Part shown: positions 28,335 through 37,795 of the stretch, piece by piece
How positions within the stretch are numbered: position 1 is the first letter of the stretch
Layout: the number at the start of each line of letters is the position of its first letter
Assembly: GCA_023846275.1 (NCBI GenBank)
Contig: CM043878.1
Span: 11,105,501-11,169,500 of the forward strand
Length of the DNA stretch: 64,000 nt
Source of the DNA: Vanilla planifolia
Lineage: Eukaryota > Streptophyta > Magnoliopsida > Asparagales > Orchidaceae
Direction: 5' to 3'
The notes under the pieces: model-generated
Seen by the model: only the letters and a program-made list of their open reading frames with translations
Database searches by the model: none
Told to the model about the DNA's origin: nothing
Translations under genes and position numbers: made by a program

Positions 28335-31300
28335 ACAACAGATATTAACACTTGTTTCTTTCCTACAGCAATCTGGTATAATAGAAAGTACTCGCTGCTG
28401 TAAAATACTGCTGTTGTGAAGATCAAGCCCTCTGATTTGTTCTGAAAGAAAGACTTCATAACTTCAAGATTCCACGAGATTTAAATATTGAAAACAAAAA
28501 CAAATAACAGAAAAAGGCTACAATGCTGCATAAACATGCTTGTAACGTTGTACTGCTGAATAAACGAAAGATGAAGGTAACATCATGATTAACATATTGA
28601 AAAAACCTCTCATTATTTAAATAACTCAGAAGCCATAAATCAACAATGATCTATTTCTACACTAGTTCACCAATCTATGTCACAGCAATTTGGACAAATG
28701 AAGAACAAATGCACCTCAAACTAATAACCTCATCCACCAACCAACCCATCAAAAGGTTGAGAAGGATATGGTGGCCAGCAAATTTCAATCCAATACATAC
28801 GAACCAATGGGAGGTAACTATTTATTCTTTGTGATCAGAAGGATAGTTAAGTGTATTACTAGTACATTAATGTTTCAAAACTTCTGAACTGACAGCATGA
28901 TAAGTTTGTGCAACATAAAACACAATCATGTTTTGGCCATGCATGCTCTCCACAACTTCACAATCTTGAATAGTAAAGTTTCCAATATCTCATAATAACA
29001 AGCAAAAGAAAAAAGAATTAACAAATGAAGCCTAAGGCATATTTAACAACACTGTACTATCTTGTGCATTGTTGTAGGAAAAAAGACCACGGTTCACTAC
29101 TCTGCAAGTAAATTTTTCATGATGAGTCAAGGTAAGATACGTCCATGGAATGAACATCAATCACGCTTCAAAAAAAGATGAGCTTTGAAGACATGTTTTA
29201 CAATAGGAAAGTAGAACAGAAGCATTTGGAACCAAGATCTAAAGCACCATATGAATTACCCTACAAATTTTGAGATAAGATATTGACCTTAGTCAAGTTA
29301 GGAAGTCTCGAGAGGTTCTGTCAACCATCACATCTCATTGGAAGGGATTTCAAAGGAAGAAAAGCTAAGCCCACATCTTTTAACACTACTCGATAAACAA
29401 GCAGCATCATTAAAGAATTGATGAAGGTAAATGATGATATATTGAGGTTCTTCATGAGGTATTAGGTCTTGAGGAAGGCAAAACACACAATGAGAAACCT
29501 TAAAAATTCACTTTAAGAGATAAGCTACTCTATCATGGCCATCAACTTCATACAACACAAAATGGAGATAAATTGAAATGAATCCAAGAAGCTTATACAT
29601 CAAAGGTAACCAAACACTTCAATGTTACCAAAATAGTTTTTAATTTGCATTGATATACTAGCCCAAGATGAAGTTAAATGAAGAAGTTCATTCGAGGTTG
29701 CATATTCTGTACTACAACCAAATAAAGCAACAAGATGTATTGCCAATGCATGCCTCTTTCAACACTTAGTCAACCATGGGAAAATATTTCAAAGGATTTT
29801 CTGGGAGGTCTACTAACAACAAGACAAGATCTTAGCCAGTGGTTTGCTGTTGAAGACATTCTATAAGATGGTACAGTTTCTACCAAGTCAGCAAGAGATC
29901 AAGAGTGAAGAACCAACTCAACAATTCTTTGTGAAGGTATGGGAACATCATAAAGTGCTAACAAAGCATCATCTATGATCAAGCTACCTATTTCTTAAGA
30001 AGATTATAACAAACGCTCTAGTTGATGTTAGATACAACACTATAAAGGATACTACCTTCAATCAATAAATGGATAGCCTGACAAAGGTTATTAACAAAAT
30101 CAAGACGAGATAGTACAATTCATATCATCCAAAGATATGGGTTAAGAGTTTAACATGCATCCAATTTGTCTAAAATTAACTTGTTCATAGTTCCATCGGC
30201 CAAAGTCCATGTGAAGTAAATCTAGATTATCGAGTGCAAAGACCATTTAATTAAGAATTTTAAGTCAACACTTCTAAGGTAGTCAACGAAATCACACAAC
30301 GTAAACTGTGTTTGTTGAAAGAATATGAAGCATGCATATTACCCTCATGAACTAGTTGGAACACTCATAAAAAAAGAACAAATAAAGGCAAGATAAGCAC
30401 TATGCCAAGAAGGGGATGCAAGTTGAAAACTAGTAACATTACATCTCAAGAAAGGAAGCCTACAAGGTGAAGCAACCAAAACCAAATAAGTATAATATGT
30501 TCTAAGTAATGAAGAAGATAAATGATAGCGCCTATCAACTACGTCTACCACTTTATATGGAGATTTACTCAAAGGTGAATGTTGAAAACTTGAAACCATT
30601 TGAGTCATCCATGATGAAAAAAAAAACATCATATGATACTATTGCCTACGATATTGCGTCCTATGAAGGACCACATTACATTCTAGTTGGAGATCCAGTA
30701 TGCCTACAAATAAGGAAGCAATCCCTAAAGGGTGAAAGAAGAAATTGAAACCAATTAAGAATAGTTTGTTTTGAGTAATAAAAACAAATAAATGATAATG
30801 CCTACCTACTAAATCTATCACCCTACTTGAGGATCCACTTAGTAACGAATATCAAGAACTTGAAATCATTTGAAACATTCATGAATGATGAAGAACCTCA
30901 TGAGATACCACTTATTGATGATTTTGTGATAGGCAACGAGTAATCTCTCTCAAAAGACCTTGTTCTCAAAATGAAGACAAACAATGCACGAAATAAAATC
31001 CATATCAAAAGGAATAAAAGCCAATAGCAATTAAGTGGTACAATATAGGGCAAGCAAAATTCAAGTTGTCCCATCTTACTTCCACAACTTAAACAAGAAT
31101 AAAAAACTCTCAAGCTAATCCTCTTCTAATTAAAAGAGATTTCATCAAAATTGAATCCTCAAGAAAATAAGCATACAATCAAAGATTATCCTTAGTAAAG
31201 GAAGACTCAAAAAGACTAGTCAACTTTCGAGCTTCATTTCAAGGGTCTTGAGCTCAGAATAAATTAACCCATCAAGGAGAATTCAATCATGAGAAATGTC

Positions 31301-34300
31301 ATTCAACGCCACTTGATAGTTATGCTGTCTTGTAAAAGGATCAAAGATGAATGAAGATATACCTAGGCTCCTTGGAGGTAATAGCCCTCCAAGAAGATAA
31401 AAAAAAATACTATTCAATTAGAATTAGAGCTCAAGGAAAGAAGTGTGATTAAACTCAAGAAGGAAACGTAACTGGTCTTGAGTACCATCTATGTACCTCA
31501 AGAACAATCTTTTACAACTTGAAGACAATTCTATGAGTCTTGATTAGCTCAACAAGAGTAGAATGGAACTCAAGGAGGAAGCCTTTGAGAAAAAGCTAAA
31601 TCATGCATTGAGCATAATATCTCGAGGTAGTTATACACTCCAACAAGCTTGCTAAAAAAAAAAAGAAGCCCACTTGAAGACCCCTCAAGTATAAAAGGAG
31701 ATCCCGACAACTACGAGATACCCCGGGATTTTAGTAGGGTGTTTAGGACCATTATGGTTTATTTCCATATGTATATCTAGTATAAGTTGTGATATAAAAT
31801 CCATAATGAGAATTCTTACTAAGTAATGCATGTGATGAAGAAATAATGGAATAATCTATGTTCCATTATTTTGTAACACTAGCAATAAAAGCAAGTAAGC
31901 ATAAAATTCTACTTCATTCTATGTTTCACGTTCTCTTGCAATTATTGTTGTTTTATTCTCTTCATACCAACAATCCCTAGTTTCAAGGAAAAAGTCATAC
32001 AAATATATCCCCATCCCTCAACTAAAAAACTACAATAAAAGTCTTTTATAAATCAATTTTCAGAAGAGATTAATTTTGGGGCATTGCATCGCTAACCAAG
32101 CTTTGCATAACCTCAAAAGTAACATCACCTAAAGAGATCAAAATCAAAGGCCTTATAATACTCTTTTTATGATAATGAATCGTCTATCAGGATTGCCAAA
32201 AACCTCATGCACCACAACAAATTCCAGCCTGTTTAAGTTGATAATCACTTTATCAATTAAAAAAATAGTTGAAGAGAATATCATACATGCAAACAACAAC
32301 CTCACTTAGAGACACTCTAACTAATGCTTTGTCACAAATCTTTGACTTAAGTTTCAAGCTTGGGATGAGCAATTTTTTCCATATAAAGAAAAGTATAGAT
32401 TTATTCCAATTTTAGGTTGATTCCTACAAATCTTTTAAATTTGCATTTATTAATTTGAATTTCAAGTGATGGCAATCAAATTTTTTCCTTTCCTATTTTA
32501 AGGGACTCTATTCCATTTGTGGTTGATCATATTAGGTGTAATTATATGCATTTAAAAGCCATTATTTATTTCTTATTTTTTAATGTTAGATTTTTCATTA
32601 GAGGATTATTTATATTGTATTACAAAATTTAATGTAATGCTTCCATCCAAAATAAAAATCAAAAGTATTTCTCTCCCAAAAAATCACAAAAACTAACCGA
32701 ACAAATTCATGTAAATTCTTATGACTATGAACCGTATTATGTCCTGAAAATAGGCATAATCAATATAGACAGATCAACTATCAATTCTTACAATCAAGTA
32801 ACATAGAACAAAATATAGTAATGGGATATTTACACATTGGGATGCAAGTGAACTAATAAGCTCAATGACCAAACAATACAAATTAGTCAAACATGTCATG
32901 CAAACACAATCTATTTATACTTCAATAGTCCAACAAAATGTGAATGGTTGTGATGCCCTAACCCCCACCCCAACTAATTCCTCTTCTTATGTCGTAGCAC
33001 GTAGCCATCTTAATTGCAAAATAAGTTATAGAAATCAAAACAATTTCATTGATCTCTCACTCCACTGATTTTACTCAAAGAGATCCTCATCCATCAATTT
33101 GCATTGCGCATTCTACACCATTAACAATGACCCAAAGACAACACCATGGAAGAACTCAGCAATGACTCAGAAGGCTGTTAAGTTTGTCTGCATTTCCTTC
33201 AGCCTAAAGTTTTCCATTGAGTATGACTGCTAGGTAACCATACATAGCCCCTTTTGGTTATCACATACAGCTAATAGTATAAAAGCAAAAATTAATCCCT
33301 CTTTGCTTCAATTACGAGTTAGAAACCACGTGTGCTGCATTTGTCAATAATTTGCAGGATTATATAATAATATAGCTAATTAAACCCTCTTTGCTTACTT
33401 CTATTGCAAGTTAGAAACCACGTGTTTTGCATTTGTTTTTAATTTGCAGGATTATACAAAAAACTAGCCGAGCCTGTACAGCTTTCGGATGGGCTATGGA
33501 ATATATGTAATCATCTTAGTAAATGTTTATGATGCAAGATTGGTGAGTGCTATTCAAAAGTGCTTCTTTTCCAGTACAATTTCGAACAATTTATGGAACA
33601 ATTGGTAGAGTTTAGTATGCATTTGTTACTTTTTGAATTGACATATGATTAATGGTGAATTTATCACATAGAGAAAGATAAAATTTGGATTGCATTAGTA
33701 CATATGATTTGTACTATTAGTTGGCTTTTTCAGAATTATCATACAAAAATGCATAAAAAACATTTCCTAGAACTATACAGAACACAAGTTCTCCCAGCTC
33801 AGATACTTGAGTCAAGCAGACATTTAAAATGGAACAACCCCACATGACCAAAATTGCATTGCTCTAAATTCCCCACCTGCAAAAAAAAATTTTGCAAATT
33901 GAGGCTTTGTTTGATAGTGGCTTGTGTGCTTAGATAGACAGTTTGAATTTTGAAAAAATATTTTATGTGAATGGAAATATAATCTTTGTTAAAACAAAAT
34001 ATTTGCTTAAAAAGGAATTTGGAAGGGAGAAATTTTTTAGACAGAATTTGGAAAGCAGAAGCAAACAGGGCCTAACTTCAAATGACCCAAACAAAGTAAA
34101 CCTAGCCTAAGCAACTAAAACCATTAATTCTGAGTTAGCGAGCTTGGTGTCAAAAGCCAACCTAAAAAATGCAAGCATCTCATGATAATAACACAATTCC
34201 TTGTGGTTTCTTCAAGATTTTCATTCTTTTAAGGTAATTACATTATTGGGCTTAACAATATTAAATATGACCAAGATTGGAATGATTTCTGCTTATTTTC

Positions 34301-34674
34301 ATCTGCAAGCAACATATCCAAAACAATAAAAATATTAAACAAACAAAATATAAGGATAGCAAGATATGTATTTAGTACTACTAAAGGGAAACATTTTCAA
34401 ACCGATAAAACATGTGACTGCACCAAAATCATGAAACATGATCAAGCAAACATACCATTCCTAAGAGTAAAAACACAAAAACAGAGCAAATATCTTAAAC
34501 TCATAAATTTAGCGGAATAAACAAAAATGTGCAGATTAAAACTAACCTTGAATTCAGGGAGAAATTTGATGTTGAAAAAGAAGGATCTGTCCTAGCATTT
34601 TCCCTGGCAGATACCCCACCAGCCGTACTGTTATTGACCCCAGCACCACCACTCACAGCCATATACCGCTGCAT
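5458..34674 (-). CDS. MED12: Mediator complex subunit 12 (MED12), 12 coding exons, complete
   Basis: Twelve minus-strand exons with GT..AG borders join in frame: 34674-34547, 28105-28046, 24160-24055, 21790-21719, 21077-21024, 20877-20770, 19782-19633, 19515-19171, 19096-16722, 10276-7679, 6575-6263 and 5880-5458. They give 6732 nt, 2243 residues, close to the roughly 2200 residues usual for plant MED12. Landmarks are an MQRYMAVSGG start, RLGPPDFYPQTPNCPEE, the Med12 domain (about residues 70-150), FLRATWFIKVTYLNQ (about 213-226), an LCEWA stretch (about 560), GPLHDIVVCWLDQHE, AKFHWQWLELRLLLNEQAL, an acidic EEGEVVDD, and a WTLLEDGT..SWLKGSVRVRR tail. Family knowledge: MED12 joins MED13 and cyclin C to CDK8 in the Mediator kinase module in the nucleus; the Arabidopsis orthologue (CENTER CITY/CRYPTIC PRECOCIOUS) acts in embryo patterning and flowering time. 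The gene spans over 29 kb because introns 1, 2, 3 and 9 carry repeat debris. No frameshift or premature stop was seen. Confidence 0.95.
6263..6575 (-). CDS. MED12: MED12 coding exon 11
   Basis: Encodes 104 residues from NMRQMLSTVILRLVGTRLF to RETAEDMQ, including LFDTFLCVLHGLMSN. Its first base completes the Arg codon of exon 10; the donor is CAG|gtttgc. Confidence 0.94.
6814..6844. repeat. (AC)n microsatellite in MED12 intron 10
   Basis: About fifteen uninterrupted AC dinucleotide units in the 1.1-kb intron between coding exons 10 and 11. The rest of that intron (6576-7678) is AT-rich and shows nothing else. Confidence 0.95.
7679..10276 (-). CDS. MED12: MED12 coding exon 10 (large)
   Basis: Encodes about 865 residues from YENVLVAADLLPELL to LLPIVFAD, with split Arg codons at both borders. 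It includes IVHLLGRSLEESLV, the FWKPWGWSNS segment, EEGEVVDDSIDP, and the Ser/Arg-rich NKGNSRKSMRGGSPG stretch. A less typical part near 9560-9690 was considered as a retained intron but matches the expected plant MED12 region, so it is kept as coding. Confidence 0.95.
10277..16721 (-). other. MED12 intron 9 (6.4 kb), repeat debris
   Basis: Lies between coding exons 10 and 9. It contains AT-rich sequence, weakly coding-like fragments without stable homology (about 11.03-11.42 kb on either strand, 14.16-14.37 kb, 15.13-15.44 kb) and the tandem duplication at 12778-13180. It reads as decayed transposon DNA, but I could not assign a family. Confidence 0.6.
12778..13180. repeat. Tandem duplication of a ~205-bp unit
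   Basis: Copy 1 (12778-12985) and copy 2 (12986-13180) both begin GACCTATAG and share long runs, for example TGTTTTTCAATGATA, GGAGGAAGAAATTA, TGAATCCTCTTCCTCTTC and TTGGATATCACAAACATATA. They differ by scattered substitutions and small indels, so the duplication is old. It lies inside MED12 intron 9. Confidence 0.9.
16722..19096 (-). CDS. MED12: MED12 coding exon 9 (large)
   Basis: Encodes about 791 residues from EKDSVEALEMLLPIVF to AFLLSSLQ plus two bases of the split Arg codon. It holds the LCEWA stretch, the PGPLHDIVVCWLDQHE and NERRLLLHGSF segments, an acidic SDDEDPWWVRKGPK block, and a basic segment ending in the RIEGSQGASSSHVCDN signature. The acceptor at 19096 is inferred because it makes the protein continue without a gap. 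Confidence 0.95.
19171..19515 (-). CDS. MED12: MED12 coding exon 8
   Basis: Encodes 115 residues from VRPVSSSVSS to VIEWVLSQLQ, including KWWYMVHLLHWNYSEGLLLP. Borders ATAG acceptor and gtaatt donor. The intron that follows is only 74 nt. Confidence 0.94.
19633..19782 (-). CDS. MED12: MED12 coding exon 7
   Basis: Encodes 50 residues from ALSLHNKRLRSLADHVP to FIKVTYLNQ, one of the most conserved blocks of plant MED12. Borders ACAG acceptor and gtatgc donor. Confidence 0.95.
20770..20877 (-). CDS. MED12: MED12 coding exon 6
   Basis: Encodes 36 residues from AGQVYGVPLNGHLL to EEFRKKWIE. Borders ATAG acceptor and gtttga donor, phase 0 at both ends. Confidence 0.93.
21024..21077 (-). CDS. MED12: MED12 coding exon 5
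   Basis: An 18-codon exon encoding AIRRRFRAINESRAQKRK, the basic end of the Med12 domain. Borders CTAAG acceptor and gtatag donor. Confidence 0.93.
21719..21790 (-). CDS. MED12: MED12 coding exon 4
   Basis: Encodes the 24 residues starting EAREIALSQIMYFSK and ending ILKCKE, within the Med12 domain. Borders GACAG acceptor and gtgatt donor, phase 0 at both ends. Confidence 0.93.
21791..24054 (-). other. MED12 intron 3 (2.3 kb)
   Basis: Intron between coding exons 4 and 3. It is AT-rich except for the coding-like island at about 22.2-23.0 kb, which is listed separately. Confidence 0.75.
22202..23035 (+). pseudogene. Unrecognised coding-like island in MED12 intron 3
   Basis: This part of the intron is clearly less AT-rich than its surroundings and carries overlapping plus-strand frames with natural-looking composition: 22202-22537 (MEFAKTRLVMRTVDLARG on), 22407-22589 (ending GIPTDFAGRIADYAC) and 22644-22919 (MHSVVPVNPVNGILE to VDMTSAV). 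A further coding-like run to about 23035 lies in another frame. The pattern suggests one former reading frame broken by a stop near 22589 and frameshifts, as in a decayed transposon gene or retrocopy. No domain or catalytic motif was recognised, and no terminal repeats or target duplications were found. A non-coding origin remains possible. Confidence 0.3.
24055..24160 (-). CDS. MED12: MED12 coding exon 3
   Basis: Encodes LGPPDFYPQTPNCPEE through YKETVDGIE, a strongly conserved stretch at the start of the Med12 domain. Borders TTAG acceptor and gtgtgt donor. Confidence 0.95.
24649..24830. repeat. Tandem duplication of a ~91-bp unit
   Basis: Copies at about 24649-24739 and 24742-24830 share AAAAAAGCTTTCTCCA, AAATGGTGTATTCAACAAAT and TTACATTGGTTTTGACTAAG with a few substitutions. 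Inside MED12 intron 2. Confidence 0.92.
25710..25770. repeat. Two perfect copies of a 29-bp unit
   Basis: The segment starting GGGACAAGAGATTGGATTGT and running through GCAGTCATT is repeated head to tail without mismatch. Inside MED12 intron 2. Confidence 0.93.
25823..25868. repeat. Two copies of a 21-bp core with 25-bp period
   Basis: CAGGTTGGCAATCTACAAAA occurs at 25823 and again at 25848, about 55 bp after the neighbouring 29-bp repeat in MED12 intron 2. Confidence 0.92.
27674..27960. repeat. Tandem duplication of a ~150-bp unit
   Basis: Copy 1 (27674-27828) and copy 2 (27829 to about 27960) share ATCAAAGAAAGATATTTTTA, AAAGTACAATTTACAAGTAC and GATGAAGACAACTCAAATGG with scattered substitutions. 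It lies 90-370 bp downstream of MED12 coding exon 2, read on the minus strand. Confidence 0.92.
28046..28105 (-). CDS. MED12: MED12 coding exon 2
   Basis: A 60-nt exon encoding RPSPLHPYKLKYDKEPLNF, with split Arg codons at both borders (TGCAG acceptor, gtata donor). It sits alone between 6.4-kb and 3.9-kb introns, so an ORF search would miss it. Confidence 0.92.
28295..28332. repeat. (CT)n microsatellite
   Basis: Nineteen uninterrupted CT units lie about 190 bp upstream, in transcript direction, of MED12 coding exon 2, where they read as (GA)n in the pre-mRNA. Confidence 0.96.
30490..30900 (+). mobile_element. Decayed Ty3/gypsy pol fragment: integrase C-terminal tail, two copies
   Basis: At 30509-30606 the plus strand encodes KKINDSAYQLRLPLY followed by NVENLKPFE. 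This matches the form of the integrase C-terminal segment of plant Ty3/gypsy polyproteins (K-x-I-x-D-N-A-Y...L-P...F-N-V-x-D-L). At about 30779-30873 a second, more decayed version reads INDNAYLLNLSPYLRI followed by NIKNLKSFE. Both are preceded by a remnant of the usual YGPF-x-V lead-in with stops and shifts. The element is inactive and in opposite orientation to the host gene. Confidence 0.55.
31640..31990 (+). mobile_element. Possible LTR relic with TATA box
   Basis: A stretch with GTATAAAAGGAG near 31690, followed about 250 bp later by TAGCAATAAAAGCAAG, resembles the promoter and R/U5 arrangement of an LTR downstream of the gypsy relic. No terminal TG..CA pair, primer-binding site or target duplication was found, so this is only a suggestion. 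Confidence 0.25.
33291..33456. repeat. Tandem duplication of an ~85-bp unit with G-box core
   Basis: Copies at about 33291-33365 and 33379-33456 share CCCTCTTTGCTT, AGTTAGAAACCACGTGT and AATTTGCAGGATTATA. Each carries one CCACGTG core and one plus-strand TTTGCAG acceptor-like site. Inside MED12 intron 1. Confidence 0.9.
34547..34674 (-). CDS. MED12: MED12 coding exon 1
   Basis: Encodes the N-terminus (MQRYMAVSGGGAGVNNSTAG and on to SLNS), ending in a split Arg codon (AG|gttagt). A second in-frame ATG lies at 34662, but plant MED12 proteins begin MQRY, which favours 34674. Confidence 0.93.
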
Positions 34675-34763
34675 GTTTACCTACAGTAGTTAGTATACAG
34701 TATCCAACACCATCACTGTTACCAGAGGCACAGGCGCCATTGCTAATGCTTCTAAAAATAAAC
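34675..34763 (-). other. MED12: MED12 5' leader segment with short uORF
   Basis: Upstream of the MED12 ATG there are two possible 3' splice sites: TTTTTTCAG ending at 34764 and TACTGTAG ending at 34681. If the first is used, the leader contains a 16-codon upstream frame at 34740-34690 (MAPVPLVTVMVLDTVY, stop TAA), ending 15 nt before the main start. If the second is used, the uORF is spliced out. Which is used cannot be told from sequence. Confidence 0.45.
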
Positions 34764-37466
34764 CTGAAAAAAAAATATGAAAGCACCTCAGCAAACAGCA
34801 CTAAAGACATGTTATCCATTACAGCACCTTCAAATATTTCCTAGTTCTCAACAAAACATTATGACTACAATAAAAGGCAGATCAAATGTCCCTACTTAAC
34901 AGAATTTTTCACAGCAGTATTCTTCCCTTTTTGGTCAACAAATAACCCAATGATGAGAAAACAATATAACCAACACTCCAACTTACAAAGATGGCACAGA
35001 TTAGTACCTGATCATCTGACAAGTAAAACAAGTAAAAGCTTCAAATAACTTATCCATTTTAACTATAGATCAATGTCAATAATATGCTAATTTTACTATT
35101 GCACAGAACCAATTTTGTATCACTATCAAAGTACTTAGGGTTCAAATGCCATAAAGGATATCCAAAAAAGCTACAAGAAATCCCAAAGAACCAACCAATT
35201 CAACTCCACAAATAGAAGTAAATGGTAAAATGCAAAGCATAAAGAGAGGAAGTTAACCAAAAAAAAGAAAAAGGAATACAAAAAAGGTTTCAAACAAGTA
35301 ACCCCACCAAGAGTTATACCACAAACTCTAGAGGGGCAACTTAGGGTTCATGAAGCAAGTTTGAATCAAGTGACTTAAAGGTATGCAAGGGATGCAGTGG
35401 CACCTCACACGGAAGGTATATAGAGAAAGAGGTTTCACCCAAACATGAAAACATTGCCCAGGGTTCCAACCTGCAAACCTTATAAATTATGTTTGATGGC
35501 TTTACAGATTATTTTTGAGAATTTGTAAACCCTAGAAGATATCTAGGAGAGAGAGAGATAGAGAGAGAGAGAGAGAACGAGAACAAGAGTATAGAAGAAG
35601 GCACCCCTCTAAAAGGAAGAAAAATTAGCAATGACATTAGCTTTAACCAGAGAATAATAAAGGTTAAAATATTTTATTCCTTTTTTTCTTAATGATAAAA
35701 CATTTTACTCTTTAGCATAGTTGCTAATGTTTATGGCAATCCTATGAATAAATAGGATTACACATGTACGCATAAGCTCTAGCAATGTTTAGGTTTCACA
35801 GAGAAGTGGGAAATGGGGAGAGAAGAGAGAAAAATCCCAGTAAATTAATAATGCTGATAATCAAAAATTAACAATGCAAAATTGTAACATGATAAACGTG
35901 GAGTTTATGCATTTATTACATCAAAATTGTTTATAAATTCTAATTTTTAAACAGTTAAAGCACGACAAAAATTTACAGTTTATTGGTATATATTGATGCA
36001 TTAAATTGGTCATTCAAATTCATTTAAAGTCACAATAACAATACATAAGGTCTAAGGATTTAGGAGGGTTATTTCTTTTATTCAATGAACACCATAGCCA
36101 ACCACCATCCATTCAAACAACACATTTTCAAGGAGAGCGATGAAAACCTAGCACTTCATTACATCCACTACCAACTTCAGAGCCTTTTTTTTATCAAATT
36201 TTATGTAAAAGATATAATGGCTATGGGCCACATAATACAAGGACATGACCAAGAACCCCATTTGATAAATATCTTTTTTGATGGATTGAATATCCCTTGT
36301 GATAAAATCCTTATGAAGGTTTGTATTTCTTGCAATGTTTAGTGCAAATGATTGCCAAAACTTTCTTAAACCAATATCAAAGTGACCCAAGAGCCTAAAA
36401 CATTTGAAAGAATTTACTTTATTATTAAAAATATAAATGGTCTTCAAAACGAATTTTAAATAAATTCAAATAGCATATTTAACACTCTAATATGTACTAA
36501 CCAACTGTAAATTTTGCTCTAATTTATCCTATCACTGCTTTGAAATAAAATTAGAAAAAAATTTGCCACAATAAGTAGATCAATTGCTAACTTATCAAGC
36601 TTCAAGTAATATTATTTTTATGATAAATATTGTCCTTTTACTACCATTATCCTCTCCTCTCACTCAAGTCCCCCTCCAATCTATGATACCCAGACAATGG
36701 GAATGCACACGTTCAAACATATATACACCATTTATTTATGAGGACTTGATAACATCAACAACAAAGCTAACAAGACAAAAACCTTGCCTTTTTCAATCTC
36801 TATATTGCAGGTGACAGCATTTCTCAGTTTGCCTCCTCTTCTAGATGTCCCTCACTTTTCTGTTTTCCACTCTCTTACATCTCTTTTATGGTTTACTAGA
36901 TTTCAAAAAAACATGTAGTGATTCGTGAACTCCCATTTATTTTGGTAGATCGCTCTATCACATGTCTGTGGCTAAAAAACTAGGCCATGTATCTAAATTA
37001 TGTTGGGTACTCAATATCTTTATAAAATCATGGTAGCTTAAAACCTTGCACAACATTATCCTCTGCTCAAACCAATTTCAGCAGCTATGCAGTGATCCAC
37101 TGGAGCTGGTCAAACAAAGCTTTGCAAGGCAACTTTCACTGAACTTCCCTTTTCTTTCTTTAATGTTGGAATCTCAATATTTGCTTCTCTTTTTGGAGGT
37201 AAATTGTGTACCTCTTAGTACTCGCAAGCAAATTTTTGCACATCTAAGTTTTACTATATGATATCAAATTGGATCCATACAACAGGAAACACTCTAGTTT
37301 ATCAAAATTGACTACAGTTAGACAAATAAGTTAATAAAAGTACGTCTAATCTTCAGAAGCTGGCAGAGTGTCTGTACAATTGATTTTTTAACTGGTTTTC
37401 ATTCCGCTCTATTTACTGACAAAAGAAGGACGAATACGAGCAGAAACAAGGGGATGAGAAACTCAC
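34764..37466 (-). other. MED12: Probable 5' UTR intron of MED12
   Basis: AT-rich, no credible coding frame, with a GA-rich microsatellite at 35547-35577. It is bounded by a candidate donor ACTT|gtgagt at 37466 and the acceptor at 34764 (or 34681), read on the minus strand. Inferred from splice-site signals and the sharp rise in GC at the upstream end. Confidence 0.4.
35547..35577. repeat. (GA)n microsatellite
   Basis: About fifteen GA/AG units with one interruption (GATA), in the probable MED12 5' UTR intron. Confidence 0.93.
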
Positions 37467-37795
37467 AAGTCAACCGCGGCGTACAGTAGCCGTAAGAGGA
37501 GAGGCAACGACGGTCGCGGGAGAAGGAGAAACCTACGGGTTCGGTGAAGTCCTCCGTCACTAGCAACCGAAAGAGAAAGTACAAAGCAGATGATAAGAGC
37601 GAGGAAGTGCAACCCCGGACGTCGGTCAAACGGGCACTTGCGACAAACCAAGGCGGGGTCCCAACGAGCCCTCGCGAGAAATCAAATCGGCGTCCGAAGG
37701 AGCCCTTGCAAGAAACTTAAGATGTTGCGCGTGGGAAGAAGATGCAGAGGCGCCAACCATCTGCGAGAACCCTAGGGTGCGTGAATCGAATATGC
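37467..37795 (-). other. MED12: Candidate non-coding first exon and promoter-proximal region of MED12
   Basis: A GC-richer, CpG-containing island in AT-rich surroundings, about 2.8 kb upstream of the MED12 ATG. On the minus strand it ends in a good splice donor (gtgagt). Short frames are present (for example 37463-37651, starting MVCRKCPFDRRPG) but show no recognisable protein. The best reading is the first, untranslated exon; the upstream limit is only approximate. An unrelated short gene is a less likely alternative. Confidence 0.4.

Larger units (their letters stand above)
28106..34546 (-). other. MED12 intron 1 (6.4 kb), retroelement debris
   Basis: Intron between coding exons 2 and 1. 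It holds a CT microsatellite, a duplicated relic of a Ty3/gypsy integrase tail (30.49-30.90 kb), a possible LTR relic (31.64-31.99 kb) and a tandem duplication at 33.29-33.46 kb. The rest is AT-rich and shows nothing recognisable. Confidence 0.65.
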
